Shown one piece after another: positions 53,263 through 62,560 of a stretch of DNA of 64,000 nt (the first letter of the stretch is position 1; each line of letters starts with the position of its first letter). A program made the translations under genes and the position numbers. The notes below the pieces were generated by a model, which ran no database searches, was not told the DNA's origin, and saw nothing but the letters and a program-made list of their open reading frames with translations. The stretch spans positions 310,001 through 374,000 of the forward strand of contig NZ_JAWLAR010000001.1 of the NCBI RefSeq assembly GCF_041395345.1. The letters are read 5' to 3'. This stretch comes from Dokdonella sp041395345 (GTDB taxonomy: Bacteria > Pseudomonadota > Gammaproteobacteria > Xanthomonadales > Rhodanobacteraceae).

Positions 53263-54192
53263 ATGCGGATTACGTTGATTGCAATCGCCGCGCTATTCGG
53301 ATTCTCCTCACTCGCGGCCCATGCACAATCGGAAGACTCGGCGAAAACGATGTCCGAGCCAGCCAAGGCCGTGCTGGTCACCGGCGCGAGCAGCGGCATC
53401 GGCAAGAAGATCACCGAGCATCTCGCTGGAAAGGGCTATTTCGTCTATGCAGGCGCTCGCAAGCAGGCCGACATCGACATGCTCAATGCGATCGAGAACG
53501 TGCAAGCGCTCCAGCTCGATGTGACCAAACAGGCTGACATCGATGCCGCAGTCAAGACGATCGAGGACGCCGGCCGCGGGCTGCATGGGCTCGTCAACAA
53601 TGCCGGAGTCGCGACCCTGGGATTTCTGACCGAAACCAGTCCGAAAGAATTCGACCTCGTCATGAAGGTGAATGCCTACGGCCCCTACCTTGTCACGCGC
53701 GCGTTCGCGCCGATGATCATCGAACAGAAGGGGCGCATCACGACGATCGGTTCGATCTCGGGCATTCTCGCTTCGGAGAGGCTGGGTGCCTACGCCATGA
53801 GCAAGCATGCAGTGGAAGCGTTTACCGACTCACTGGCGAAGCAGATGCAGCCACTCGGCGTGGAAGTCAGCGTGATCGAGCCGGGCAACTACGATTCGGA
53901 GATAGGCAAGAATGCGGCACAGCGAACGGGAGTCGACTCTCCGATAGCGGATCGCAGCAAGTACAAGCAACCCGATGAAGTGGCCGCCGCGGCCGAGCTG
54001 GCCCTGTTTGGCGACAATCCCAAGCGCCGCTACATGGTGGTGCCAAACCAGCGCGAAGCCGAGATCACGATCCGGAAGCAGATCGAGCAGTTGGTCCAGC
54101 TCAATGAAGGCCAACCCTACACGTATGACCGTGATGCGCTGGTGAAAATGCTCGACGAGGCACTGGCGACATCACGGCCGCGCAGTCCGTAG
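53263..54192 (+). CDS. Short-chain dehydrogenase/reductase with a signal peptide
   Basis: 309 aa from ATG 53263 (GGAG 9 bases upstream; an ATG at 53257 is too close to it). Residues 1-21 are a signal peptide (MRITLIAIAALFGFSSLAAHA). Then a classical SDR: VLVTGASSGIGKK (cofactor loop, 38-50), 'NNAGVATLG' (112-120), catalytic Ser164, Tyr177 and Lys181 (YAMSK), and 'VIEPGNYDSEIG'. Family members are cytoplasmic, so the export signal is unusual. It follows the S9 peptidase by 125 bp on the same strand. Substrate unknown. Confidence 0.87.
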   Translation: MRITLIAIAALFGFSSLAAHAQSEDSAKTMSEPAKAVLVTGASSGIGKKITEHLAGKGYFVYAGARKQADIDMLNAIENVQALQLDVTKQADIDAAVKTIEDAGRGLHGLVNNAGVATLGFLTETSPKEFDLVMKVNAYGPYLVTRAFAPMIIEQKGRITTIGSISGILASERLGAYAMSKHAVEAFTDSLAKQMQPLGVEVSVIEPGNYDSEIGKNAAQRTGVDSPIADRSKYKQPDEVAAAAELALFGDNPKRRYMVVPNQREAEITIRKQIEQLVQLNEGQPYTYDRDALVKMLDEALATSRPRSP

Positions 54193-54833
54193 AAAAGCGA
54201 AAGCGCGTGGCTGCCTGTGCAGCCACGTCGGACTATGCTGCGTTGGTTGTTTCCTTGCGAGGGAGCCGCTCTGCAGGTTGCTTCGCAATCGGGCGTCCAA
54301 CCGTCAATGCCTTGCACAAGTCTGCGTCCATGTCGGCGAATTCCTGGCCCGGTTCGGAACCCGGCGCGTTGAAACGCCGCCGAACGATGTTGTCTGGCAA
54401 GTGCCGGTGGTGTCGGCACGCAAGCTGTAAAGCCCTCGGTCCAGGCGGCCGCCAAGGCGAGAATCGACCTGGGCTCAATCCCTGGGGAGGGCATCCTTTC
54501 AGCCCTTCACGAGCTGTGAGCCAGCGCCATGCTATGTCGGCGGCCCGCATCTCGAACAGTTCGCAACCCGTCCTGCGGGCAGACCATGTGCCATGAAAGA
54601 GAGCACGAGATGGAGATCCATCTGGGCATTCCAGTTGGCATCGAGAAACGCGCCGTTTTGCCAATGAGTCGGAGGGCGCCGCGGGTCCAGCTTCAAGCCG
54701 GTGCCATCAGCTCGCCGATTTCGCCATATCAATGCCTGGCGCCCAGATTTCACGACAATTTCAGGATTCCTGAAGGTAAATCCCCCGTCAGCCAGCCATG
54801 CTCGTCGTTCCTTTCGTTGCGCAGCGAGCAAAC
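54193..54833. other. Intergenic stretch without a recognisable gene
   Basis: About 640 bp. Reading frames exist on both strands, the longest 143 codons on the minus strand (54664 to 54233), Arg/Pro/Ala-rich and without family features, start-site support or neighbours. I consider them chance frames in GC-rich DNA or relics. It should include the promoter of the exported protein at 54834. Confidence 0.45.
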
Positions 54834-57443
54834 ATGAGACGCATGATTACGAGCCTGTGCCTGGCTTCGCTGTCAGGGGCTGCGATGGCCGCGAATATCA
54901 ACATCGGGCCGAACGGCTGTACGCTGGCGGACGCGATAACGGCAGCCAATGTGAACGCACCGATCGGCAATTGCGCGGCCGGTTCGGGCAGCGACGTCAT
55001 CATCGCCCCCGATGGCTGGGTGGTCACCCTCACTTCGGACCTGCCTCCCATTGCCTCCGACATGACCATCCGTTCAGCCAGTGCCGCAGGCATCTTCTAC
55101 ATATTGGGGAATGATCAACGCAGGGTGCTCAAGATCGTCGGCAACAACACCGATGTGACCCTGCTGCGCGTGGAGATTGGCGGCGGAAAGACCGGCTTGC
55201 TGGACGGTGCCGGCGCGGGCATTCGTATCGAAAACGCGAACGTCCAGCTGGTTGATTCGGTTGTGATTTCAAACGAGTACACCCAGGGGCAGGGCAGCGG
55301 AATCTATGTAACCGGCGGCGACCTCACTCTGGAGCGCACCAGGGTGCAGGCGAACAAGAGCGGCTCCGCTGTCTCCGCCCAGAATGCTTCTGTTCATGTG
55401 GTCGATTCCCTGTTCCTCCAGAACTCACAAGGCGCGATCGGCGTGTCGAGCAGCACTCTGCTGGTCGAGCGCAGCCTGATTGACGAAATGGAATTTGGCA
55501 TTGGCGGTAGCCAGTCGGTCGCGGAGATCATCAATACGACTTTTTCCTCGAGCATTCCCAACCCGGATTTTCCACCGACTGCATTCAGCTTCACCAATTC
55601 TTCATCCGTAACGCTCAACCACGTGACCAGCAGCTACAAGTTCAGACTCACGGACTCCATTCTCAGTGCAAGCAATTCGCTTCTCTTGAGCTGCGAATTG
55701 TTCAGCACCAACGTGATCCTCAACACGAACAATCTGTATGCCACCAACTACACGGCCAATCCTGCCAATTGCCTGGGTGATTTACCCGAGAATGTCTTCC
55801 TGCGACCGCTCGCCGATAACGGCGGACTGACCATGACACGCGCAATTGGCAGGCCGGATTCGGGAGCGATCAATGCCGGCAATCCAACTTATTGCGAGCC
55901 GGTCGATCAGCGTGGCCAGCTACGCGGAACGCTTTGTGATATCGGTGCCTATGAAGCGACCGGGTTTGCCGATGTATCGGTCGATGCCCGTATCGAGCCC
56001 GGCCCGGACTATGTCAGTGGTCAGCGCATCGTCGTCTTTGCCGAGCTGGAGAACGCTGGCCCCGGCCCCGCTACCAACGTGCGTTTCGATATGGATGCCA
56101 CCCATGCCTTTGTCGCAAGCGTGAACTCGGCCTACTGCAATACGATTCCCTGTGTCATCACCAGCATTCAGCCAGGGCAGACGCTGACCATTCCGATCGA
56201 GATGACCCTGGGAAGCTATCTCAACAGTCCGTTCACGCTCGATCTGAACGCACACACGACGGTGGATTCGACCTACGAAGACGCCGACGAAGACGATCCG
56301 AGTGGCACCAACTTCTTCAGTATCTTGCACCCGATCTACCAGGGCTCCGACCTCTCCCTGGTGATGGACCTGATGACCGATGCGCCGTTCTTTGTCGGCC
56401 AGACGATCGAATACGAGGCGCACATCGCAAACCTCGGACCGCAAACAGCCAGTGGAGTCGAGCTGCGATTCACCCCGGACAGCCTGAACAACATTGCATT
56501 TTCCGGCTGTACGTCGGTGTCGGGACTGACCTGCGACGTGGCCAATATCGGCAGCGGTGGATCACGCACCGTTGCCATCCAGGCGGTTGTCGCTGACGAT
56601 CAGTTCAATGCCATCGCCTCAGTGAACGCAAATCAGGTCGACATCAACCTCGGCAACAATATCGACAACCTCAACAATGGCGGCGGCGTTGAAAAGGCCG
56701 ATATTGCCGTGGCATTGGCACTACTGGATGCCGGGCCGTACTACAGCTATCGCTACCTGCAGTTTGAAATTGCCATACAGGCCGGCGACGATCCGGCTTC
56801 GAACATCCAGCTCAACTACACGTTTCCCGGCGCCGAGCTGATCGATATTCAGGGCTGTGCGAGCTATCCCTGTGTGATCCCGCAACTGGCGGCGAACAGC
56901 CAGATCATTTTGCTCGCACAGTTCTTCGCCCCAATTGCCGTTCCAGGCACCGTCGACGCTCTCAATTTCCAGGTGTATGCAATACCCGGGCAACAGGATC
57001 CGAATCTCGCCGACAACGAGGCAGCGCTGATCAGGCCACTGGTTCCCAATGCAGATGTCGCCGCGCAACTGGTCCTGGTCAGTCCACCGCCCTACTACGC
57101 CGGTCAGGAAATCGAATATGCCCTGCGCATTCCAAACGGCGGCCCCAATGCCGCGACATCGGTCGACATCAGTGCGAATCCACAAAACCTGACCTTGCTG
57201 AGCGCATTCGGGGATCTGTGCCTGAACCTCGATTGCACCATTTCCCGGCTCAATGAGTTCGACGAGGAAAACATCACACTGATCTACCAGATCAATCAGG
57301 CCGGTGCTTTCAACCTGACCGCGACCGTGGATGCCAACGAGCTGGACGTCAACCTCGGCAACAACACCGATAGCACGGGCAATGGCGGCAACGCGGTGTC
57401 GCCACCCAGCAACGACGTGCTATTCGCTGACGGCTTCGAGTAG
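54834..57443 (+). CDS. Exported choice-of-anchor-Q beta-helix protein with four DUF11/CARDB-like repeats
   Basis: 869 aa from ATG 54834, which starts the signal peptide MRRMITSLCLASLSGAAMAA. The beta-helix part begins NGCTLADAITAANVN and ends with the anchor-Q signature 'DQRGQLRGTLCDIGAYEAT' (about 55.9 kb). Then four repeats of about 118-126 aa, starting near 55968, 56347, 56698 and 57053, each with 'AD[VIL]...[PY]Y.GQ.IEY...I.N.GP..A..V' (for example ADVAAQLVLVSPPPYYAGQ). These are Ig-like CARDB/DUF11 modules. It ends NDVLFADGFE, the tail shared with exported proteins at 1.2, 9.3 and 10.4 kb. Probably a cell-surface or secreted adhesin-like protein; no enzyme motif seen. Confidence 0.88.
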   Translation: MRRMITSLCLASLSGAAMAANINIGPNGCTLADAITAANVNAPIGNCAAGSGSDVIIAPDGWVVTLTSDLPPIASDMTIRSASAAGIFYILGNDQRRVLKIVGNNTDVTLLRVEIGGGKTGLLDGAGAGIRIENANVQLVDSVVISNEYTQGQGSGIYVTGGDLTLERTRVQANKSGSAVSAQNASVHVVDSLFLQNSQGAIGVSSSTLLVERSLIDEMEFGIGGSQSVAEIINTTFSSSIPNPDFPPTAFSFTNSSSVTLNHVTSSYKFRLTDSILSASNSLLLSCELFSTNVILNTNNLYATNYTANPANCLGDLPENVFLRPLADNGGLTMTRAIGRPDSGAINAGNPTYCEPVDQRGQLRGTLCDIGAYEATGFADVSVDARIEPGPDYVSGQRIVVFAELENAGPGPATNVRFDMDATHAFVASVNSAYCNTIPCVITSIQPGQTLTIPIEMTLGSYLNSPFTLDLNAHTTVDSTYEDADEDDPSGTNFFSILHPIYQGSDLSLVMDLMTDAPFFVGQTIEYEAHIANLGPQTASGVELRFTPDSLNNIAFSGCTSVSGLTCDVANIGSGGSRTVAIQAVVADDQFNAIASVNANQVDINLGNNIDNLNNGGGVEKADIAVALALLDAGPYYSYRYLQFEIAIQAGDDPASNIQLNYTFPGAELIDIQGCASYPCVIPQLAANSQIILLAQFFAPIAVPGTVDALNFQVYAIPGQQDPNLADNEAALIRPLVPNADVAAQLVLVSPPPYYAGQEIEYALRIPNGGPNAATSVDISANPQNLTLLSAFGDLCLNLDCTISRLNEFDEENITLIYQINQAGAFNLTATVDANELDVNLGNNTDSTGNGGNAVSPPSNDVLFADGFE

Positions 57444-57499
57444 CGCACTCCACTACTGGCACCCTCGATCCTGCTGGTTGACCCGAGCGAAAAGAAAAA

Positions 57500-57524
57500 G
57501 GGACGGAGCTGTCGGCTCCGTCCC
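57500..57524 (-). terminator. Intrinsic terminator for the PA2169-family gene
   Basis: Perfect 10-bp stem GGGACGGAGC / GCTCCGTCCC with a 5-base loop. On the minus strand it is followed by CTTTTTCTTTTCG. On the plus strand only a weak T tract follows, so it mainly serves the minus-strand gene. Confidence 0.8.
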
Positions 57525-57630
57525 GCGTTTACTTCTGACACCAGGATTTCTGTTTTCCGACGTAGCCAGAATCCCTGGTCAGATCATTTGCATCACGCCA
57601 TTGCCCGAGGACGCAGGGACTTGGCCCAAC

Positions 57631-58107
57631 TTAATGCCTCGCTTCCATCTTCCACTTGCGGTCGCGCAAGGTGTCGTGGTGCGCCTGCACGGTTGGCAGA
57701 TAGCTGCGCAGGGATTCCTTCACTTCCTTCGGCGCGGAGTCGCTCTTGATCACGTCATGGAAGGCCTCCATCAGCTGATCTTCGCTCTTCTCGAGTTCGC
57801 TGACGTAACTGTAGTCGCTCTTTTCCCGGCCCATGCTGGTGCGGACCTCTTCATAGACTTCACGAAGGGCGCCACGGAACGTGCCAGCCTTGGCCGGTTC
57901 GGCTCCTTCCGCACGAACCTCCTTCGACATCGAGCCAACCAGCCCGTTCTTGGAACTGGCCATGTGGTCGAACAGGCGGCGGAGCTCCGGGTTGTCGACG
58001 GATTTGGCGGCGTCCGTATAGAAATTCGCGCTGTCGCGCGTGGCCTCGATCAGTTCGTTGAGGGTGCCAATCTTTTCAAAACGGATTTCATTCCGGGTAG
58101 TCGTCAT
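57631..58107 (-). CDS. PA2169 family four-helix-bundle protein (DUF2383)
   Basis: 158 aa from ATG 58107 with AAGGAG upstream (reverse of ctcctt). Ferritin-like helical protein: 'LNELIEATRDSANFYTDAAK', 'PELRRLFDHMASSKNGLVGSM', 'FRGALREVYEEVRTSMG', 'LEKSEDQLMEAFHDVI' and 'VQAHHDTLRDRKW'. E, H and D residues sit where DUF2383 proteins place them, but iron binding is not shown for the family. Usually linked to stress in pseudomonads. Intact and monocistronic, with its own terminator. Confidence 0.9.
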   Translation of the reverse strand: MTTTRNEIRFEKIGTLNELIEATRDSANFYTDAAKSVDNPELRRLFDHMASSKNGLVGSMSKEVRAEGAEPAKAGTFRGALREVYEEVRTSMGREKSDYSYVSELEKSEDQLMEAFHDVIKSDSAPKEVKESLRSYLPTVQAHHDTLRDRKWKMEARH

Positions 58108-58409
58108 GGGATAGCTCCTTTGATTTGGCCACGGAGTCAAGCCGAATAGCCATCGGCGACGTGGCGAGTGAATGCTTTCCTGCCTATGCAGGACACTCAC
58201 CCTACAGGACCAGCAGTGAACATCGCATGACCCCACTTGTTCCACAAAGTGTTTCACGCGCAATGTGTTCTTGCGAAGCGAGGAAGCCATGATCACCGGA
58301 CGAGAACGGGCGCGACAGTGGACAGCTTGTCCATGCCATGCATTGCACATATCGGAATCGAGCAATGATCCGAGCGCGTTCACGCGTCTGGCGCGAAGCC
58401 CGAACCGAC
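58108..58409. other. Intergenic region, nothing recognised
   Basis: About 300 bp between the PA2169-family gene and the end of the caspase-like protein gene, both on the minus strand. It should carry the promoter of the former; no clear boxes or repeats were seen. Confidence 0.4.
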
Positions 58410-59366
58410 CTACTCTGGCAACAGCTCGCCCAAAAGACTGCCTTGGCCAAGAACCGCCAGGGTGCCCTGACCGACCAGGGTACATCCCGATGTCGCGGCA
58501 TCGACATGCCAGGCGAGGTCGCCCCTGTCGAGACCGTAGGCCCTGAGCTTGTCGATGACGGAGGCATGCGAACTGAGTCGTCGAACCGCACGATCCGACC
58601 GGCACGCAGTGTTGTCGGTAATCGCCAGCTCGATGCGAACCGGCGCCGTGCGCCATGTCAGTTCGCCGGCGAAAGATGTCTCACCGGCCGCTTCTGAAAG
58701 CCGCGCAGTCAGCTGCTTGCGAATGCGCTCTTCGCGAGTGGCGTCAAGCTCTGCGCGCGGTGCCACTTGCGCTTCGAACAGGCGCTCGCTGCGCCAGTTC
58801 CTGGCACCACCATCCGCATCAACAGTCTGGCCGAACTCGATCCAGTTGTAGCTGGCCTCAACAACGCGCCGATTGGCATCTGCGCCCCCAAACAGACGTG
58901 CATAGAGATCCAGCAGGTCGACACGCCGGCCGACTCCGCAGGATTCGATGAGCAGTCGAGTCCGGGTGTCGAACATGCTGCGCGGCAGGGCCGGAAACTC
59001 TCCGCGTTGCAGCGCGCGTTCGAGATCCGGAAGATCGGCACGGGTGCCGTCGGCATAGAGTGGAACGGCCAGCCCCACCCAGGGTGAGCCGTGCGCAACG
59101 AGGATGATGCGCCCCCAGGGCGGGTCATCCGACTTGTGCGAGCGTACCAGCCATTCGCGTGCCTCCTGCAACGATCGAGCACCCACCACAAGCAAGTCGG
59201 TGTCCGAGCGCATGCGCTCCTTGTAATACGCCGTCGCAGGCGCGTAAAAGCTGCCTGCATCCGCCGTGTCCTCGCCGAGAATGAAGACGGCATCTCGTCT
59301 GGACGGTTCGGCTGCGGCGCCTGTCAGTGCTGCCAGCAGACCGAGTGCGAGCAGAATTCGTGTCAT
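58410..59366 (-). CDS. Exported protein with caspase-like His/Cys signature, coupled to VIT-VWA gene
   Basis: 318 aa from ATG 59366, overlapping the stop of the VIT-VWA gene by 4 bp. Signal peptide MTRILLALGLLAALTGAAA. Central part: 'RIILVAHGSPWVGLAVPL' with His92 in a hydrophobic-H-G context and 'RTRLLIESCGVGRRVDLLDL' with Cys143 in E-S-C-G, spacing 51. This is the order and surroundings of the catalytic dyad in clan CD (caspase, gingipain, CHAT) peptidases. 'YNWIEFGQTVDADGGARNW' follows. I know no named family for it. The link to a VWA protein suggests activity on, or protection by, its neighbour. The peptidase idea is inference from two motifs. Confidence 0.6.
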   Translation of the reverse strand: MTRILLALGLLAALTGAAAEPSRRDAVFILGEDTADAGSFYAPATAYYKERMRSDTDLLVVGARSLQEAREWLVRSHKSDDPPWGRIILVAHGSPWVGLAVPLYADGTRADLPDLERALQRGEFPALPRSMFDTRTRLLIESCGVGRRVDLLDLYARLFGGADANRRVVEASYNWIEFGQTVDADGGARNWRSERLFEAQVAPRAELDATREERIRKQLTARLSEAAGETSFAGELTWRTAPVRIELAITDNTACRSDRAVRRLSSHASVIDKLRAYGLDRGDLAWHVDAATSGCTLVGQGTLAVLGQGSLLGELLPE

Positions 59367-61621
59367 CCACGCAACAGGGATTGCAGCGTCGCTTCCGGAT
59401 AATCGCTGAACCCTTCTGGCGCGATCAGCAACGCGACATCTCCGATGACAATGATGACGCGCGTGCCGAGTGCAACGGCTGCGGCCCATTCGGGTCTGGC
59501 TTCAAGTAGGCGGGCAAGGGCCGTGCTGTCGGCACGCAGGCGCAGCAAGGTCATGTCATCCCGATAGCTCAGATCGGTCCAGGTAGCATCGCGAAGTTCG
59601 AAAGTTCGCTTGCCGATGGTGTGAACGGCTGTAACGCTACCAGAGGGAACGAGACTTGCGCCGAGCGCAGCACCAATGGTGCGTGTCAGGCCAAATGCGC
59701 TACCTGTTCCCGCGCTCCTGTAACTTGGGGCTGGCGGTGGCGGCGGTGATGCTGCCACGAGCGGGGGTTCCTCCGGACTCTCAAGTGTCTTGGAAATGGC
59801 CGGCTGCTGGACTGATCTCGCAGCCTGATCGGCACGCACTACTTCGTCGACAGCGACGAAGGACGTGTATGGCGACAGAAGTCCGTAGGCCAGCGAAAGT
59901 TCAGTGATTTCGGCTGCGTTCGGCTCTCCTCCCGAGTATCCCCAACCGGGTGACGACTGTTCATCGAGCAAACGCTGCATGCGCGTACGTGCCCAGAGCA
60001 GACGAAGCGCGGAAAGCTGCGGTGAAATGGAATTTGCATCGGGACTGACCGCTGCCTGATAGGGACCGTTGCCGGAAACGCCACTGACCAGCATGGCGCC
60101 CTGCGCCGGGCCCCGATAGCGGCCGACCACGATGATCGGTCGCTCGGCGAGCAGGTCGGCGACCTGACTCGGCTCCAGGTCATAGGCTTCGAGGTCTTCG
60201 GGACGCAAGCTCACATTTGTCAGCAAGGGGCGATCGATGTAGCTGCGCAGACGCTCTGCAACCGCGTCACTCTCATTGAAATTTTCGAGAATGAATGGCT
60301 CGCCATTGCCAGCGCGTGCCAGCAGTTCGATCACGGGTCGATTGACGTTGCCACCAACACCGAAAGCGAACGTGTTGGCCCGCCCCAGTTGTGATCGAGC
60401 GACGGCAAATGCTTCGCCGCCAGCGGCGATCTGGCCATCCGTAATGACGATCACCGAGCGCGCCATGCCGGGTTCTTCCGGCAGGGCATAGGCGGTCTCC
60501 AGTGCAGCGACCAGATTGGTGCCACCGCCGGCATTCTCGCTGGATACGGCATTGAGCACCCGATCAAGGTTGTCCGGACTCGCCGTCAACGACCGCTTCG
60601 GCGAAAGCACGCGGGATCCGTGCTCGAACAGCACGATATTGAAGCGATCGGTCCACCGCAGGCTGGTGAACAGATCACGAATGAGTCTCTTCGAGACATC
60701 CAGCGGCTGTCCGTTCATCGAGCCGGAGACATCGATCACGAAAATGAACTCGCGCGCGGTGACTGCGTTCGCGGAGACCCGGGTCGGAGGCTGGGCCATC
60801 ATCAGGAAGTAGCCTCCGTCGCCCGCCGGATACATCAGCATGCCGGTCTGGATGGCGTCGCCGGCCAGGGTGTAATGCAAGACATAGTCGGCGGCGCCGG
60901 CCCGTTGAAACTCCGCCTCCGACAGATTGATGTCTGCCTCCATCGTGTTCGGATAACTGACGTCGACCGCATGCGAAGGGCTGCTGACATCCTGCAACGG
61001 GATGGCGCTGCGGATTCGCGCATGTATGCTGAAGGCATAGTCGACGACTTCGCTGTCCGAGGATGTCTTCACGGGCAACGTCTCGCCGTAGCGACTGCCC
61101 ATCGTGTTCGGAAACACGAACTCGTAGGTGCCGCGATCAGGTACCAGGAGTTCGGTGTACTTGAGTACTACTTCGATGCGGTCGCCCGGCAGCACATTGG
61201 CCACATTCATACGAAAGATGCTCGGGTCGAGCTGCTCAAGCAGGCTGGCGGTCTTGCCCTCGGCACGGGCTGCCTCGTAGGTTTCGCGCGCCTCCTCTTT
61301 CTCCGCGATCTTTGCCGTGATCAGGCGATCACCCACACGCATGGTCAGGCCGTAAACGGCGGCGCGAGGTGATCCTGGAAACACGTACAAGGCCTCGATC
61401 GGTACATTGCCCCGATTCTCGTAGACCTGCTTGACGGTGACATCGGCGATGACACCCGCGATCAGTACATCCACCTGGGTCGAGGCCAGTGGCAAGTGCT
61501 CGACCTTCTCGCCCACTACAGTGAGGTAAGGCGCCTGAGTATTCTGCGGTGCCGAAGCGGCCGCTTGCAGCACGAACAGCAACAGACCGAACACGATGAA
61601 TGATCGGAGCAATCCTCGCAT
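59363..61621 (-). CDS. Exported VIT and VWA domain protein
   Basis: 752 aa with signal peptide MRGLLRSFIVFGLLLFVLQA. The VIT (vault/inter-alpha-trypsin) domain is at about 35-165 ('VKQVYENRGNVPIEALYVFP', 'LITAKIAEKEEARETYEAAR', 'SLLEQLDPSIFRMNVANVLPGD'). The VWA domain is at about 290-470 with an intact MIDAS: DVSGSMNG and downstream 'TNLVAALETAYA' and 'VIVITDGQIA'. The C-terminal part holds a Pro-rich spacer ('SPPPPPAPSYRSAGTG') and an unassigned end. No LPXTG or other C-terminal sorting signal. Likely periplasmic or outer-surface; VIT-VWA proteins bind metal-dependent ligands. Its stop overlaps the next gene's start. Confidence 0.9.
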   Translation of the reverse strand: MRGLLRSFIVFGLLLFVLQAAASAPQNTQAPYLTVVGEKVEHLPLASTQVDVLIAGVIADVTVKQVYENRGNVPIEALYVFPGSPRAAVYGLTMRVGDRLITAKIAEKEEARETYEAARAEGKTASLLEQLDPSIFRMNVANVLPGDRIEVVLKYTELLVPDRGTYEFVFPNTMGSRYGETLPVKTSSDSEVVDYAFSIHARIRSAIPLQDVSSPSHAVDVSYPNTMEADINLSEAEFQRAGAADYVLHYTLAGDAIQTGMLMYPAGDGGYFLMMAQPPTRVSANAVTAREFIFVIDVSGSMNGQPLDVSKRLIRDLFTSLRWTDRFNIVLFEHGSRVLSPKRSLTASPDNLDRVLNAVSSENAGGGTNLVAALETAYALPEEPGMARSVIVITDGQIAAGGEAFAVARSQLGRANTFAFGVGGNVNRPVIELLARAGNGEPFILENFNESDAVAERLRSYIDRPLLTNVSLRPEDLEAYDLEPSQVADLLAERPIIVVGRYRGPAQGAMLVSGVSGNGPYQAAVSPDANSISPQLSALRLLWARTRMQRLLDEQSSPGWGYSGGEPNAAEITELSLAYGLLSPYTSFVAVDEVVRADQAARSVQQPAISKTLESPEEPPLVAASPPPPPAPSYRSAGTGSAFGLTRTIGAALGASLVPSGSVTAVHTIGKRTFELRDATWTDLSYRDDMTLLRLRADSTALARLLEARPEWAAAVALGTRVIIVIGDVALLIAPEGFSDYPEATLQSLLRG

Positions 61622-62043
61622 GGTGATATCCCCTGGGTGGAAAATGTTCTGTCTTGATCAATTAACAGAAATATGGAGTACCCACAAGACAAGACTGGAC
61701 ACGCAAGATGCAGGCAAGTCGCGATTTCGGCGAACTCGACTGAGCCTCAAGTGTCATGAAGAAGCCTACGCCCGACACTCGGTTGACAGCGGAGCAACGA
61801 AGAGATCTGTTGGTTCGCCCCGAACTCGGGTATTGCGGCGTTGCCGTATTTCGCTCAGGCAACCGCGCCACTCACGAAACAAGGGACAGGCGTCCTGGCG
61901 ACCTGGGGCACCTTGTGGGAAGAGCCGAAAGCGCCCGAATGCACTGCAGCCACTGTCGGGCGCAGACGGGTACAGGATCTTCCTATACCCTGACCGTTCG
62001 AGCGGAATGCCCCGCAAGACCACAACTGAACCGGGAGTATCAA
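61622..62043. other. Region without a supported gene
   Basis: About 420 bp between divergent genes (VIT-VWA on minus, ABM-like on plus). Overlapping frames on both strands show no family. It should hold promoters for both neighbours. Confidence 0.4.
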
Positions 62044-62328
62044 TTGGCCGTCTATCGAATCACGCGTTTTGCCGCATCCGACATGGGCAAGGTGGGAGAA
62101 TTTACCGAGGCCATGCGCAGCGAGCTGGAAAGCCTCGGCGCCGACTTCATCGACCTGATCTCGTATGGCAACGGCAAGGGCGTCGTCATTGCGAAATATC
62201 TGGATCAGGCGGCATCCGACGCTGCATCGGCCACTGCCAGCAAGGTATTCGCCGAGATGATGGAAGCAGGGATCGTCGAAAAAGACTCGGTGCACCCGCA
62301 CATGGGCGAGGTGTTCAATTCGTTCTAG
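62044..62328 (+). CDS. Small ABM-like (dimeric alpha/beta barrel) protein
   Basis: 94 aa with TTG start at 62044; GGGAG at 62033-62037 lies 6 bases upstream and the residues before it lack sense, so I prefer this start over an ATG far upstream. Sequence: 'LAVYRITRFAASDMGKVGEF', 'AMRSELESLGADFIDLISYG', 'GKGVVIAKYLDQAASDAASA' and a C-terminal 'HMGEVFNSF'. The beta-alpha-beta-beta pattern and 'K-Y-x-D-x-x-x' part resemble antibiotic-biosynthesis-monooxygenase-like domains. Function unknown. Confidence 0.75.
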   Translation: MAVYRITRFAASDMGKVGEFTEAMRSELESLGADFIDLISYGNGKGVVIAKYLDQAASDAASATASKVFAEMMEAGIVEKDSVHPHMGEVFNSF

Positions 62329-62560
62329 GCTACATCGCGCCTGGACATGGGAGAGTCGGTGCAGATCGAGTATTGCGGCCAGTTGGAGTCGCGACGAGGA
62401 AATCCGGGGAGATGACAGATATGCTTGCTCGAGATCGGCGGGCACCTTGGCATGTGCGTCGCCACCGCTTTTCGGAACGCGTAGGCGTGATTGGTCAACC
62501 CAGGTTGCGGACTGGCTAGCTCAGCCGTTGTATGGGCAGGATTCCTGCCGAGTATTCGTG

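Noticed and set aside
54233..54664. Possible transposase or HTH gene on the minus strand
   Set aside because: The 143-codon frame is Arg/Pro-rich, shows no DDE or HUH residues, and no inverted repeats flank it.
62505..62550. tRNA-like segment (GGCTAGCTCAG...GGATTCCTGCC)
   Set aside because: A D-arm-like piece is present but no acceptor stem, anticodon arm or T-loop can be folded.
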